NCBI RefSeq assembly: GCF_001984215.1
Contig: NZ_CP019420.1
Span: 4,340,001-4,404,000 of the forward strand
Direction: 5' to 3'
DNA length: 64,000 nucleotides
From: Mycobacterium sp. MS1601
Lineage (GTDB): Bacteria > Actinomycetota > Actinomycetes > Mycobacteriales > Mycobacteriaceae
Shown: piece after piece, positions 1 through 9,329 of the stretch
How the letters are laid out: each line of letters begins with the position of its first letter
Position numbering within the stretch: position 1 is the stretch's first letter
Position numbers and translations under genes: made by a program
Notes under the pieces: generated by a model
Seen by the model: only the letters and a program-made list of their open reading frames with translations
Database searches by the model: none
What the model was told of the DNA's origin: nothing

Positions 1-75
1 GGACCCATGGGCCTGCCCGAACTGACCTCGACCAAGTGGATCGTCTGGGGAGACGGCCAGACCCGACCTACCTGA
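1..75 (+). CDS. proA: Gamma-glutamyl phosphate reductase, C-terminal end (partial)
   Basis: Only the last 24 codons lie in the window, read in frame from base 1 to TGA. The peptide contains a GPMGLPELTSTKW stretch and a WGDGQTRP tail. It resembles the C-terminus of ProA, the NADPH-dependent glutamate-5-semialdehyde dehydrogenase of proline synthesis, where an LTTYKW-type sequence precedes the end. The position directly before the MoxR/VWA pair matches proA (Rv2427c) in M. tuberculosis as I recall it. The call rests on a short tail plus synteny. Confidence 0.75.
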   Translation, partial: GPMGLPELTSTKWIVWGDGQTRPT

Positions 76-93
76 CAGCACAGGAGCTTTGAG

Positions 94-972
94 TTGACCA
101 CTGCGACACCTCTGTTCGCCGATATCGACGATGTGGCCCGGCGGCTGGCCGAAACCGGCTACCTGCCCGACACGGCCACCGCCACCGCGGTGTTCCTGGC
201 CGACAGGCTGGGCAAACCGCTGCTGGTCGAGGGGCCCGCGGGGGTCGGCAAGACCGAATTGGCCAGGGCGGTGGCACAATCGACGGGCTCAGAGCTGGTA
301 CGCCTGCAGTGCTACGAAGGGGTCGACGAGGCTCGGGCGCTCTACGAGTGGAACCACGCCAAGCAGATCCTGCGCATCCAGACGGGCAACCTGGCGGCCC
401 AGGGTGACTGGGATCAGACTCGCGATGACGTGTTCAGCGAGGAGTTCCTGCTGTCACGGCCGCTGCTGACCGCGATCCGGCGTACCGACCCGACGGTGCT
501 GCTGATCGACGAGACCGACAAGGCCGACATCGAGATCGAGGGCCTGCTGCTGGAGGTGCTCTCGGACTTCGCCGTCACGGTCCCCGAGCTGGGTACCATC
601 CGCGCCGAGCGCAAGCCGTTCGTCGTGCTGACCTCCAATGCCACCCGCGAACTGTCGGAGGCGCTCAAGCGGCGCTGCCTGTTCTTGCACATCGATTTCC
701 CCGACGCCGACCTGGAGCGCCGGATCCTGCTGTCGCGGGTGCCCGAGTTGCCGGATCGGATGGCCGAGGAGCTGGTGCGCATCATCGGTGTGCTGCGCGG
801 GATGCAGCTCAAGAAGTTGCCGTCGGTGGCCGAGACCATCGACTGGGGCCGCACCGTTCTGGCGCTCGGCATGGACACCATCGACGACGCCACCATCGCG
901 GCCACTCTCGGCGTGGTGCTCAAGCACCAGTCCGATCAGCAGAAGGCCGCCGGGGAACTGCGGCTCAACTGA
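94..972 (+). CDS. MoxR-family AAA+ ATPase
   Basis: 292 residues, TTG start with AGGAG about nine bases upstream. Walker A is GPAGVGKT (residues 47-54, Lys53) and Walker B is LLIDETD near residue 135. A sensor-type SNATRE segment and an arginine-rich LKRRC region follow. MoxR ATPases act as chaperone-like remodellers that activate or mature a partner, usually a von Willebrand factor A protein. The next gene, overlapping by one base, is exactly such a protein, so the two are presumably one operon and one complex. Equivalent to Rv2426c by order. The client protein cannot be read from the sequence. Confidence 0.9.
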   Translation: MTTATPLFADIDDVARRLAETGYLPDTATATAVFLADRLGKPLLVEGPAGVGKTELARAVAQSTGSELVRLQCYEGVDEARALYEWNHAKQILRIQTGNLAAQGDWDQTRDDVFSEEFLLSRPLLTAIRRTDPTVLLIDETDKADIEIEGLLLEVLSDFAVTVPELGTIRAERKPFVVLTSNATRELSEALKRRCLFLHIDFPDADLERRILLSRVPELPDRMAEELVRIIGVLRGMQLKKLPSVAETIDWGRTVLALGMDTIDDATIAATLGVVLKHQSDQQKAAGELRLN

Positions 973-2417
973 TGGCCGTCCGCCGAACCCACCCCGCACA
1001 ACCCCTGGCTCCCCACGGGTTGCCGGGCCATCTCGTCGGGTTCGTCGAGGCGCTGCGTCGCTCCGGGATCGCCGTCGGACCGTCGGAAACCGTCGACGCC
1101 GGCCAGGTGCTGTCCACTCTCGGACTCGGCGACCGAGAGGTGCTGCGGGAGGGCTTGGCGTGCGCACTGCTGCGACGCTCCGATCATCGCGACACCTACG
1201 ACGCGATGTTCGATCTCTGGTGGCCGGCCGCGCTCGGCGACCGGACGGTTCTGGAGCCACCGCAGGACGGTCGGGACGCCGCGCCGCAGCTGCCGCCGGA
1301 GGACGTCGAGGCCATGCGGGGCATGCTGGCCGACCTGTTGTCCGACAACAAGGATCCGGCCGAGCTGGACCAGCGGCTGGCTGCGATGATCGCCCAAATC
1401 GTGGAGGCCTACGGCCGGTACAACTCCAGTCGTGGCCCGTCGTATTCGTCGTATCAGACTCTGCGGGCTATCGGGCTCGACGAACTCGAGGGCAAGCTGT
1501 TGGCCGGGTTATTGGCCGGCTACGGCGAGCAACCCACCCCGTCGCAGGAGGAGATTGCCAAATCTCTTGCTGCCCAACGTGTCAGTCAGATCCGTCAGTT
1601 GGTGGAGTCGGAGACGAAGCGGCGCACCGCCGAACAACTCGGCCGTGACCATGTCCAGATGTACGGCATCCCGCAGCTCAGTGAGAACGTCGAGTTCCTG
1701 CGTGCCTCCGGTGACCAGCTGCGTCAGATGCGCAAGACCGTCCAGCCGCTGGCTCGCACCCTTGCCACCCGGCTGGCCGCCAAACGTCGTCGCCACCGGT
1801 CCGGGCAGATCGACCTGCGCAAGACGTTGCGCAAATCCATGTCCACCGGCGGCGTGCCGATCGACGTGGTGCTGCGCAAACCCCGGCCCGCCCGCCCGGA
1901 GCTGGTGGTGCTGTGCGACGTGTCCGGTTCGGTGGCCGGGTTCAGCCACTTCACCTTGCTGTTGGTCAGCGCGCTGCGTCAGCAGTTCTCCCGGGTGCGG
2001 GTGTTCGCCTTCATCGACACCACCGACGAGGTCACCCACATGTTCGGCCCGGAAGCCGACCTGGCGATCGCCGTGCAGCGCGTCACCCGCGAAGCGGGCG
2101 TGTACACCCGCGACGGGCACAGCGACTACGGGCACGCGTTCAGCTCGTTCACCACGGGTTTTCCGAATGTGCTTTCACCGCGCAGCTCCCTGCTGATCCT
2201 CGGCGACGGCCGCACCAATTACCGCAACCCGCAGACCGAACTGCTGACCCAGATGGTGTCCTCCAGCAGGCATGCGCACTGGCTCAATCCCGAGCCCAAG
2301 CACCTGTGGGGCAGCGGCGACTCTGCCGTGCCGCGCTACCAGGAGGTCATCACCATGCACGAGTGCCGCTCGGCCAAGCAGTTGGCGTCGGTGATCGACC
2401 AGCTCCTTCCGGTCTGA
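972..2417 (+). CDS. VWA domain protein, CoxE-like partner of the MoxR ATPase
   Basis: 481 residues, ATG overlapping the TGA of the MoxR gene (TGATG). The C-terminal half is a von Willebrand A domain whose MIDAS motif DVSGS lies near residue 317, with downstream Thr and Asp (HMFGPEAD, LGDGRTNY) in the expected order. The N-terminal half is helical, with a charged middle region. CoxE-like VWA proteins pair with MoxR ATPases in metal-centre insertion or envelope maturation. Equivalent to Rv2425c by order. No signal peptide or membrane segment is visible, so it is probably cytoplasmic. Confidence 0.85.
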   Translation: MAVRRTHPAQPLAPHGLPGHLVGFVEALRRSGIAVGPSETVDAGQVLSTLGLGDREVLREGLACALLRRSDHRDTYDAMFDLWWPAALGDRTVLEPPQDGRDAAPQLPPEDVEAMRGMLADLLSDNKDPAELDQRLAAMIAQIVEAYGRYNSSRGPSYSSYQTLRAIGLDELEGKLLAGLLAGYGEQPTPSQEEIAKSLAAQRVSQIRQLVESETKRRTAEQLGRDHVQMYGIPQLSENVEFLRASGDQLRQMRKTVQPLARTLATRLAAKRRRHRSGQIDLRKTLRKSMSTGGVPIDVVLRKPRPARPELVVLCDVSGSVAGFSHFTLLLVSALRQQFSRVRVFAFIDTTDEVTHMFGPEADLAIAVQRVTREAGVYTRDGHSDYGHAFSSFTTGFPNVLSPRSSLLILGDGRTNYRNPQTELLTQMVSSSRHAHWLNPEPKHLWGSGDSAVPRYQEVITMHECRSAKQLASVIDQLLPV

Positions 2418-2496
2418 GCGCCGAAACCGGCGGATGGGCCCGTTTGTGCGAGTGCGCGGTGGCAAAACGTCGATCTCGACGCTTCGGCGGCTGCCG

Positions 2497-2502
2497 TAAG
2501 CT
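2497..2502 (+). promoter_or_regulatory. Predicted -10 element of a leaderless nadD transcript
   Basis: TAAGCT matches the mycobacterial TANNNT -10 consensus and ends eight bases before the GTG of nadD. At that spacing transcription would begin at or next to the start codon. No Shine-Dalgarno sequence is visible before nadD, consistent with a leaderless mRNA. Confidence 0.5.
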
Positions 2503-2510
2503 GCCTATTC

Positions 2511-3173
2511 GTGACTCGACGCAGGCTGGGTGTGATGGGCGGGACGTTCGATCCCATCCACAACGGGCACCTGGTGGCCGCCAGTGAGGTGGCCGATCTC
2601 TTCGACCTCGACGAGGTGGTGTTCGTGCCCACCGGCCAGCCCTGGCAGAAGGCCGGCCGCCGCGTCACCGCGGCCGAGGACCGGTATCTGATGACGGTCA
2701 TCGCCACCGCCTCCAATCCGCGGTTCTCGGTCAGCCGCGTCGACATCGAGCGGGGCGGCAAGACCTACACCAAGGACACCCTGCGCGATCTGCAGGCGTC
2801 GAACCCCGACTCCGACCTGTTCTTCATCACCGGCGCCGATGCCCTGGCCTCGATCCTGTCCTGGCAGAACTGGGAGGACCTGTTCTCGATGGCCCGCTTT
2901 GTCGGCGTCAGCAGGCCCGGGTTCGAGCTCAACGGCAAGCACATCGAAGCCGCCCAGGCCGAGCTGCCCTCGGATGCGTTGTCGCTCGTCGAGATCCCGG
3001 CCTTGGCCATCTCGTCGACGGACTGCCGTCGTCGCGCCGAGGCCTCACGCCCGATCTGGTACCTGGTGCCCGACGGTGTGGTCCAGTACGTGTCCAAACG
3101 CGGGCTCTATCAGCCGGACCCCGCCACCCCACTCGGCCGCAGACTGGCCAAGACGAATCAGGAGATCGTGTGA
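2511..3173 (+). CDS. nadD: Nicotinate-nucleotide adenylyltransferase
   Basis: 220 residues, GTG start. It adenylates nicotinate mononucleotide to deamido-NAD, the committed step shared by de novo and salvage NAD synthesis. The nucleotidyltransferase signature [11 protein letters not shown] sits at residues 7-17, and the C-terminal ISSTDCRRR segment matches the family ISSTxIR motif. The central FITGADAL and [14 protein letters not shown] segments are typical of NadD. First gene of a tightly overlapping run with rsfS, gpgP and octT, in the order of Rv2421c-Rv2418c. Confidence 0.97.
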   Translation: MTRRRLGVMGGTFDPIHNGHLVAASEVADLFDLDEVVFVPTGQPWQKAGRRVTAAEDRYLMTVIATASNPRFSVSRVDIERGGKTYTKDTLRDLQASNPDSDLFFITGADALASILSWQNWEDLFSMARFVGVSRPGFELNGKHIEAAQAELPSDALSLVEIPALAISSTDCRRRAEASRPIWYLVPDGVVQYVSKRGLYQPDPATPLGRRLAKTNQEIV

Positions 3174-3553
3174 CAGCCACCGACGAAGCCATTTCGATGG
3201 CAGAAGTCGCCGCCCGGGCCGCCGCGGCCAAGATCGCCGAGGATGTGGTGGTCATCGACGTGTCCGGACAGCTGGTCATCACCGACTGCTTCGTGCTGGC
3301 CTCGGGTGCCAACGACCGGCAGGTCAATGCCATCGTCGATGAAGTGGAAGAGAAGATGCGGCTGGCCGGGCACAAGCCGGCCCGCCGCGAGGGCACACGG
3401 GAGGGCCGCTGGGTTCTGCTCGATTACGTCGACATCGTGGTGCATGTCCAGCACCGCGACGAACGCGACTTCTACGCGCTGGACCGGTTGTGGAAGGACT
3501 GTCCCGTGATCGAGGTGGACCTCGGCGACGTCGACGGGGAGGCCGACAAGTGA
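3170..3553 (+). CDS. rsfS: Ribosomal silencing factor RsfS (Iojap/YbeB family)
   Basis: 127 residues, GTG start overlapping the nadD stop (GTGA), so probably translationally coupled. RsfS binds uL14 on the large ribosomal subunit and blocks subunit joining when nutrients are scarce. Family hallmarks are the [16 protein letters not shown] segment and the [15 protein letters not shown] segment with the acidic residues typical of Iojap proteins. Length is normal for the family. The nadD-rsfS-phosphatase arrangement is conserved in mycobacteria. Confidence 0.95.
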   Translation: MTATDEAISMAEVAARAAAAKIAEDVVVIDVSGQLVITDCFVLASGANDRQVNAIVDEVEEKMRLAGHKPARREGTREGRWVLLDYVDIVVHVQHRDERDFYALDRLWKDCPVIEVDLGDVDGEADK

Positions 3554-4230
3554 GCTCCCGCCGGATCCGTCGACTCGTGATGCTGCGGCACGGCCAGACC
3601 GAATGGAATGCGGGCAGCCGCATGCAGGGCCAGATCGACACCGACCTGACCGAGCTGGGCCGCAGCCAGGCGGTGGCCGCCGCCGAGGTGTTGGCCAAGC
3701 GGCAGCCGCTGCTCATCGTGTCCTCGGACCTGCGCCGCGCCTACGACACCGCGGTGGCGCTGGGGGAGCGCACCGGGCTGACCGTCGGTGTGGACACCCG
3801 CCTGCGGGAGACCCACCTGGGCGACTGGCAGGGCCTCAATCACCTCGAGGTCGACGAGATCGCCCCGGGTGCCCGGCTGGCCTGGCGCGACGACGCCCGC
3901 TGGGCGCCCCACGGTGGTGAGAGCCGCGTCGACGTCGCCGCACGCAGTCTGCCACTGGTCGCCGAACTGGTTGCCGGACAACCCGAATGGGGATCAGACA
4001 GCGACGGTGACGCTGATCGGCCGGTGGTGCTGGTGGCTCACGGTGGCCTGATCGCGGCGCTGACAGCGGCAGTGCTCGACATCCCGGTGGACAATTGGCC
4101 GATCCTGGGTGGGATGGGTAACGCCAGCTGGGTGCAGCTGTCCGGGCATTCGGCGGCCGACGCGGACGATGTCAAGTGGCGACTCGACGTCTGGAATGCT
4201 TCGGCGCAGGTCGCCAACGATGTCCTCTGA
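3550..4230 (+). CDS. gpgP: Glucosyl-3-phosphoglycerate phosphatase (histidine phosphatase superfamily)
   Basis: 226 residues from the GTG at 3550, which overlaps the rsfS stop. A longer in-frame reading from 3490 only adds an arginine-rich, unconserved tail. The phosphohistidine motif RHGQTEWN lies near residue 14, and the second catalytic histidine is in [10 protein letters not shown]. GpgP dephosphorylates glucosyl-3-phosphoglycerate to glucosylglycerate, an early precursor of mycobacterial methylglucose lipopolysaccharide. The assignment over a generic phosphoglycerate mutase rests on its place between rsfS and octT, as for Rv2419c. The 3' end overlaps octT by 11 bases. Confidence 0.85.
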   Translation: MSSRRIRRLVMLRHGQTEWNAGSRMQGQIDTDLTELGRSQAVAAAEVLAKRQPLLIVSSDLRRAYDTAVALGERTGLTVGVDTRLRETHLGDWQGLNHLEVDEIAPGARLAWRDDARWAPHGGESRVDVAARSLPLVAELVAGQPEWGSDSDGDADRPVVLVAHGGLIAALTAAVLDIPVDNWPILGGMGNASWVQLSGHSAADADDVKWRLDVWNASAQVANDVL

Positions 4231-4942
4231 GCGGACGCTTCTGGTTTTCGCCGACTCGCTGGCCTACTACGGGCCCGCGGGCGGTTTGCCTGCCGACGAT
4301 CCGAGGATTTGGCCGAATCTTGTTGCCGACCGACTGGGTTGGCAGTTGGAACTGATCGGACGCATCGGGTGGACCTGCCGTGACGTCTGGTGGGCCGCCA
4401 CCCAGGACCCGCGATCGTGGGCCGCGTTACCGCGCGCGGGGGCGGTGATCTTCGCGACCGGTGGTATGGACTCACTGCCGTCGCCGCTACCCACGGCCCT
4501 GCGTGAACTGATCCGGTACGTCCGGCCCCCGCGGTTGCGCCGGTGGGTGCGTGAGGGTTACGGCTGGCTGCAGCCGCGGCTGTCGCCGTATGCACCCGCG
4601 GCGTTGCCGCCGGCCCTGTCGGTCGAGTACCTCGAGATGACGCGCGGTGCCATCGATTTCAACCGTCCTGGCATTCCGATGGTGGCCTCGCTGCCGAGCG
4701 TGCACATCGCCGAGACGTACGGCAGGGCCCACCATGGCCGTCCGGGCACCGTCGCGGCGTTGACCACATGGGCCGGTGAGCACGACATCCCGTTGGTGGA
4801 CCTCAAAGAGGCTGTGGCCGAACATATCTACGCCGGCCGCGGCAACCCTGACGGTATCCACTGGAACTTCGAGGGACACCGAGCCGTCGCTGATCTGATG
4901 CTCGAAGCGCTGGCCACCGCCGGCGTGCACGCTGGTGGCTGA
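4220..4942 (+). CDS. octT: SGNH-fold acyltransferase, OctT-like (diglucosylglycerate octanoyltransferase)
   Basis: 240 residues from the ATG at 4220, chosen because the conserved protein begins with [17 protein letters not shown]; the reading frame is open further upstream but overlaps gpgP. The FADSLAYYG segment is a GDSL-type block I and [10 protein letters not shown] near the C-terminus is the catalytic DxxH block. OctT octanoylates diglucosylglycerate in methylglucose lipopolysaccharide synthesis, and its adjacency to gpgP (as Rv2418c-Rv2419c) supports this. The acyl donor and acceptor are inferred from synteny, not read from the sequence. Confidence 0.8.
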   Translation: MSSERTLLVFADSLAYYGPAGGLPADDPRIWPNLVADRLGWQLELIGRIGWTCRDVWWAATQDPRSWAALPRAGAVIFATGGMDSLPSPLPTALRELIRYVRPPRLRRWVREGYGWLQPRLSPYAPAALPPALSVEYLEMTRGAIDFNRPGIPMVASLPSVHIAETYGRAHHGRPGTVAALTTWAGEHDIPLVDLKEAVAEHIYAGRGNPDGIHWNFEGHRAVADLMLEALATAGVHAGG

Positions 4943-4944
4943 CC

Positions 4945-5769
4945 GTGGCCGTCATCGTCGTCACCGACTCCTCGGCACGATTGCCCGCGGAACTGGCTGA
5001 CGCACACGGTATCCGGGTGGTGCCACTGCACATCCTCGTCGACGAGGACGACCTGTCCGACGGTGTCGACGACGTCCCCGAAGACATCCACGAACGCGCC
5101 GCCTCGACCGCAGGTGCCACACTGACCGAACTCAGCGCCGCCTACACCAGTGCGCTGGAGGAAAGCGGCGGTGACGGCGTGCTGGCGGTGCATCTGTCCG
5201 CGGCGTTGTCCAGCACCTTCGGGGCCGCCCAACAGGCCGCCCAGCAGTTCGGCGGAAGCGTGCGCGTCCTCGATTCCCGATCCACCGCGATGGGAACCGG
5301 CTTCGTGGCACTGGCCGCTGCCAAGGCGGCCGCCGACGGGGCGAGCCTGGATGAGGTGGGAGTGGCCGCCGAGGCCGCGGTGCGCGGCTGTCACGGTTTC
5401 ATCGTGGTGCACCGACTGGACAACCTGCGCCGCAGCGGCCGCATCGGCGGTGCCGCGGCATGGCTCGGGACCGCGCTGTCGCTCAAGCCGTTGCTACGGA
5501 TCGAGGACGGTAAATTGGTTCTGGCCCAACGTGTCCGAACGGCATCCAAGGCCGTCATGGCCATGCAGGACAAGGTGTGCGAGCTGGTCGGAGACGCACC
5601 GGCAGCGCTGGCCGTGCATCATGTGGCCGACCCGGCCGCGGCCGAGGAGCTGGCGTCGGCTCTGAGCTCGCGGTTGCCCAACTGCGACGCCCCGATGGTC
5701 ACCGACCTCGGCCCGGTGCTGGCGCTGCACGTCGGCGCCGGCGCCCTGGCCGTCGTCGTCTCCCTGTGA
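4945..5769 (+). CDS. DegV family fatty-acid-binding protein
   Basis: 274 residues, GTG start two bases after octT. VTDSSARLP at the N-terminus, LSAALSSTFGAAQQAA in the middle and the LDSRSTAMGTGF segment are the DegV lipid-contacting motifs. DegV proteins bind a single fatty acid and, in Firmicutes, deliver it to a fatty acid kinase; no FakA-type kinase is present here, so its role in mycobacteria is open. Last gene of the nadD operon; a palindrome begins at its stop codon. Equivalent to Rv2417c by order. Confidence 0.9.
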   Translation: MAVIVVTDSSARLPAELADAHGIRVVPLHILVDEDDLSDGVDDVPEDIHERAASTAGATLTELSAAYTSALEESGGDGVLAVHLSAALSSTFGAAQQAAQQFGGSVRVLDSRSTAMGTGFVALAAAKAAADGASLDEVGVAAEAAVRGCHGFIVVHRLDNLRRSGRIGGAAAWLGTALSLKPLLRIEDGKLVLAQRVRTASKAVMAMQDKVCELVGDAPAALAVHHVADPAAAEELASALSSRLPNCDAPMVTDLGPVLALHVGAGALAVVVSL

Positions 5770-5817
5770 TTTGGGCGTGAATCCGGTCGCTCACCGACGG
5801 TAATCACGCCCAAATCC
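5768..5817. repeat. Dispersed 50-bp palindrome, copy 1
   Basis: An imperfect inverted repeat fills the space between two convergent genes. The left arm begins GATTTGGGCGTGAATCCGG and the right arm ends ATCACGCCCAAATC, around a CTCA loop. It starts inside the degV TGA and ends one base before the stop of the opposing gene. Near-identical elements occur at 18192-18244 and 43969-44017. It could end transcription from both sides. Confidence 0.8.
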
Positions 5818-6858
5818 CTAACGGAAGCGGCCCGTGACCGGGGGCAGGTCCTTGAGCGTGACGATGCCGGGTGCCGCCGCGACGACGGCGGGGACCGCGT
5901 TGGTCACCGGCATCGCGGTGTAGATCATCCCCAGGCCCATGAAGCCGGGTTCGGTCCAGTCTCTCGGCGGCAGGCAGTGCACCACGGTACGCATGTTGGG
6001 CACGCCGAACACCTGGATGACGTGACCGTGCTCCAGCGGCTTGGGGGGCGTGACGTGATCGCCCATGGTCCAGTTGAATCCGACGCTGACGACATTGCGC
6101 TCGCCGACCCAGCCGCGGTGGTAGCCGTACACGGAGCCGACGGTGCCCGCGGGGATCTTCATGAAGCCCAGGTCGGTGTCGGCGGTGGCGGCGGTGAACT
6201 GCACGTCGAAGGTCATCCGATCCAGCTGGGCGCCGATGGCGTCGGCCATCATGGCCGCCGATTCGGCGAACACCTCGCTCTCCCGGCGCACGCTCTCGGC
6301 CAGGTCCGGGGTGTCGGGATCCTGACCGAATCCCATGGCCGACTGCGTACCCGCCGATTCGTAGGTGGAGCAGTCCACCGACTCGGTGATCCGGATCTCG
6401 TCGACGCGTTCGCAGGAACCCGAGAGAACCATGCCGACCATGTTCGTCATGCCCGGGTGGGCCCCGTTGCCGAAGATGGTGGATTTGCCTGTCTCACAAG
6501 CGGTCAGGATGCGCTCACGGTCGGCGGGCGTCTGCTTGCCGCCGGTGATCCAGGCGGCGCTGGTGCACACGTTCACGCCGTTCTCCAACAGCGCCACCAA
6601 CTCGTCGACGCTGGGCCACAGTGGGTTGTAACAGCACGCGTCGGCGTCCAGTGCCAGCAGAGCGTCGATGTCGTTGGTGGCCAGCACCCCGGTGGGCTCG
6701 GGCCAGCCCGCCAGCTCGGCGGCGTCTCGCCCCACCTTGTCCTCGCCATGCGCGTACACCCCGACCAGTTCCATGTCGGGGCGGCCGATGATCGCGTGCA
6801 GCGACCGTCGGCCGATGTTCCCCGTGGTCCACTGCAGAACCCTGATCGCGGCTGTCAT
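5818..6858 (-). CDS. DapB-like NAD(P)-binding oxidoreductase
   Basis: 346 residues from the ATG at 6858, preceded by GGGAG. The frame stays open upstream, but that extension runs through intergenic sequence and comEA and shows no protein character. The Rossmann motif TTGNIGRRSL is close to the N-terminus. The ordering resembles actinobacterial proteins annotated as dihydrodipicolinate reductase-like, with an N-terminal DapB fold and a C-terminal 2,4-diaminopentanoate-dehydrogenase-like domain. Substrate unknown; true DapB lies elsewhere in mycobacteria. It occupies the place that eis and its neighbours hold in M. tuberculosis, so it is a species-specific insertion. Confidence 0.7.
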   Translation of the reverse strand: MTAAIRVLQWTTGNIGRRSLHAIIGRPDMELVGVYAHGEDKVGRDAAELAGWPEPTGVLATNDIDALLALDADACCYNPLWPSVDELVALLENGVNVCTSAAWITGGKQTPADRERILTACETGKSTIFGNGAHPGMTNMVGMVLSGSCERVDEIRITESVDCSTYESAGTQSAMGFGQDPDTPDLAESVRRESEVFAESAAMMADAIGAQLDRMTFDVQFTAATADTDLGFMKIPAGTVGSVYGYHRGWVGERNVVSVGFNWTMGDHVTPPKPLEHGHVIQVFGVPNMRTVVHCLPPRDWTEPGFMGLGMIYTAMPVTNAVPAVVAAAPGIVTLKDLPPVTGRFR

Positions 6859-6996
6859 CGGCACTCCCGGTAGTAGACACTTTTGGTGAGTATGTCTGCT
6901 CGGATCGGCGAGACGGGCCGAAACCGGGTTCATCCACAGTTGCGCGGTCATCCACAGATCACGATCCGGGGCCGGCGATCTGTCCGGGCCCGCACC

Positions 6997-7002
6997 TACG
7001 GT
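6997..7002 (+). promoter_or_regulatory. Predicted -10 element of a leaderless comEA transcript
   Basis: TACGGT (TANNNT) ends seven bases before the comEA ATG. No Shine-Dalgarno sequence is visible in between, so the transcript is probably leaderless. Confidence 0.4.
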
Positions 7003-7009
7003 CGGGCAC

Positions 7010-7786
7010 ATGCCGACTGAACTGCCCACCCAGCGACTGCGTCGCCGCCTCGCCGAGGCTTCCGAGGAACCCGAACCGGCCGCCGATGATCCCAAGGACC
7101 TGCTGCCCCGGTGGGTGCCCGATGCCGAGCCGCGCAGCTGGTGGGAGTCCGCGCGCGCCGACCCCGGCCGGGCCGGTGCATGGGCGTTGGGGGGCGTGGC
7201 CGCCATCGCTGTGCTGATCACCGTGTTCACCCTGATCCGCGACGAACCTCCGCCGGTGGCCGCGGCGAATCTGCCTGCTGTGGAGATGGTGTCGTCGACC
7301 AGTCCGCCGCCGCAGGACACGTCGGTGATCGTCAGTGTGGTGGGCCTGGTGCACAAGCCCGGCCTGGTGACGTTGACTGCGGGCGCGCGGGTGGCCGATG
7401 CCTTGGCCGCCGCCGGCGGTGTCACCGATGGCGCCGACACCCTCGGGCTCAACATGGCCAGGCGGGTTGCCGACGGTGAACAGGTGGTGGTCGGAATCGC
7501 GCCGCTGCCCGGTCAGCAAGCCGCGCTGGGTAGTTCGGTGGCCCCGGACCCGTCCGCGGCCCCGGCGGCCGGCCCGTCGCCCGCCCAGGGTGTGGGCCAG
7601 GTGGATCTGAACACCGCCACCGCCGAACAGCTGGACACCCTGCCCGGCGTCGGTCCGGTGACCGCAGCGGCCATCATCGCCTGGCGGGACGCCAACGGCC
7701 CGTTCGGCACCGTCGAGCAACTCGGTGAGGTCGACGGCATCGGGCCTGCCCGGCTCGACAAGCTGCGGGACCTCGTCACAGTGTGA
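7010..7786 (+). CDS. ComEA-like DNA-binding protein with helix-hairpin-helix
   Basis: 258 residues. A cytoplasmic N-terminus is followed by one membrane segment (ALGGVAAIAVLITVF, about residues 60-80). Then comes an SLBB domain with the VVGLVHKPGLVTL motif, a Pro/Ala-rich linker, and a C-terminal helix-hairpin-helix (VDLNTATAEQLDTLPGVG and the repeat near DGIGPARLDKL). ComEA proteins capture double-stranded DNA at the cell surface for uptake. comEC follows with a GTGA overlap. Natural competence is not generally seen in mycobacteria, so the physiological role is uncertain. Confidence 0.9.
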   Translation: MPTELPTQRLRRRLAEASEEPEPAADDPKDLLPRWVPDAEPRSWWESARADPGRAGAWALGGVAAIAVLITVFTLIRDEPPPVAAANLPAVEMVSSTSPPPQDTSVIVSVVGLVHKPGLVTLTAGARVADALAAAGGVTDGADTLGLNMARRVADGEQVVVGIAPLPGQQAALGSSVAPDPSAAPAAGPSPAQGVGQVDLNTATAEQLDTLPGVGPVTAAAIIAWRDANGPFGTVEQLGEVDGIGPARLDKLRDLVTV

Positions 7787-9300
7787 CGCCCGAGGAGGCC
7801 ACTCGGTACGACCTGCGGCTGGTGCCGGCGGCGGCGACCTCCTGGGCGGTCACCGCGGCGGGCATCGTGTGGCAGGCCGGGGTGATGGCGACGGTGGTCA
7901 GCGCAGGGGTCGCAGGTGTGGCCGCGCTGCTACGGCAGCGCGCGCCCGATACCGGACGACGTGCGGTGTACACGGCGGTGCTGGCCGCGGCCGTCATCGG
8001 CACCGGCTTCGGCATCGCAGTGACGTTGCGGGACAACGCGGTTGAGCACCACCCGATCCTGCAGAGCGTCGGCCGGCAGACCGAGGTCACCGTGCTGGTC
8101 ACCGAGAGTCCACGCGTGTTGGGCAACGGCCGAATGTTGATCAAGGCCGACCTGCGGCTGCACCGCGACAGCGAAATGCGAGGCAGGGTAGTCATTTTCG
8201 CCTCGGTCAGCTCCTTCGGCGCGGTCACCGCGGGACAGTCGGTACGGCTGTCGGCCAGGGTGGGCCCACCAACCCGTCGAGATCTCACCGTCGCGGTGCT
8301 CACCGTCTCGGGCCGCCCGACCGTCGGCCCGGCGACAGCGGTACAGCGCGGCGCCCAGCACCTCCGCAGCTTGCTGGCCGAGTCCGCACGCGCCGTGCTG
8401 CCTGCCGACCAGGCCGCTCTGCTGCCCGCGTTGGTCCTCGGTGACACCTCGGTGCTGCCGCAGAACATCGTGGCCGACTTCAGAACAGCCGGACTGACGC
8501 ATCTGACCGCCGTCTCCGGCGCCAACGTCACGATTGTCTGCGGAGCGGTTCTGCTGTCGGCGGCGATCGTCGGGCCACGCATCGCGGTGATGCTGGCCGC
8601 GCTGATGCTGGTGGCGTTCGTGGTGGTGGTGCAACCCACCGCCAGTGTGTTGCGGGCAGCGGTGATGGGTGCCATCACGTTGGTGGCGGTGGTGTCGGCG
8701 CGGCGCAGGCAGGCCATTCCGGCGCTGGCGGCCACGGTGGTGGGATTGCTGGCCGTGGCTCCGCAGTTGGCGGTCGACATCGGATTCGCGCTGTCGGTGT
8801 CGGCCACCGCCGCGTTGGTGGTGCTGGCGCCGCTGTGGTCGCGTCGGCTGGTGGCCAGGGGCTGGCCGAAGCCGGTTGCGGACGCGCTGTGCGTGGCGTT
8901 GGCAGCGCAGCTGGTCACCGCGCCGCTGATCGCCGGGCTCTCCGGCAGCCTCAGCCTGGTGTCGGTGGCGGCCAATGTGCTCGTCGCTCCGGTGATCGCG
9001 CCCATCACCGTGCTGGGCACCGCCGCCGCGGCACTCGCACCGGTCGTACCGTCGGCGGCCGGGTTGCTGATCCGCTTCACCGGTCCGGAGCTGTGGTGGC
9101 TGCTGCACGTGGCGCACCTCGGTGCAGATGTCCCGAACGCCTCGGTGTCGGTGCCGTCCGGTCCCGGCGGTGCCCTCGTCATGGGTACTGCGGTGGTGGC
9201 AGCGGTGTTGCTGTGGCGCACCCGCGGGTTCCGGCTCGTGGCCGCCGCCGCGACGGTGTGTCTGCTGGCGTGGGCGGCGGCGGGATGCCTGGGCGGCTGA
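7783..9300 (+). CDS. ComEC/Rec2-family membrane channel protein, short form
   Basis: 505 residues, GTG overlapping the comEA stop. Hydrophobic segments occur throughout, with the competence-domain core AGLTHLTAVSGANVTIV near residue 240. Many ComEC proteins of other phyla are around 750 residues and carry a C-terminal metallo-beta-lactamase-like nuclease domain. Here the protein ends after the last membrane helices, with no HxHxDH motif. In competent bacteria ComEC carries single-stranded DNA across the inner membrane. The shortened form is, as far as I recall, also found in M. tuberculosis (Rv2414c). Confidence 0.88.
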   Translation: MTPEEATRYDLRLVPAAATSWAVTAAGIVWQAGVMATVVSAGVAGVAALLRQRAPDTGRRAVYTAVLAAAVIGTGFGIAVTLRDNAVEHHPILQSVGRQTEVTVLVTESPRVLGNGRMLIKADLRLHRDSEMRGRVVIFASVSSFGAVTAGQSVRLSARVGPPTRRDLTVAVLTVSGRPTVGPATAVQRGAQHLRSLLAESARAVLPADQAALLPALVLGDTSVLPQNIVADFRTAGLTHLTAVSGANVTIVCGAVLLSAAIVGPRIAVMLAALMLVAFVVVVQPTASVLRAAVMGAITLVAVVSARRRQAIPALAATVVGLLAVAPQLAVDIGFALSVSATAALVVLAPLWSRRLVARGWPKPVADALCVALAAQLVTAPLIAGLSGSLSLVSVAANVLVAPVIAPITVLGTAAAALAPVVPSAAGLLIRFTGPELWWLLHVAHLGADVPNASVSVPSGPGGALVMGTAVVAAVLLWRTRGFRLVAAAATVCLLAWAAAGCLGG

Positions 9301-9329
9301 GTGTCAGCCCGACGTGAAACGATCGTGCG

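Noticed and set aside
6859..7455. Long upstream extension of the DapB-like gene on the minus strand (frame open to 7455)
   Set aside because: It runs antisense through comEA, is rich in Ser/Thr/Arg/Pro as expected for a shadow frame, and the ATG at 6858 has a ribosome site and starts the conserved Rossmann fold.
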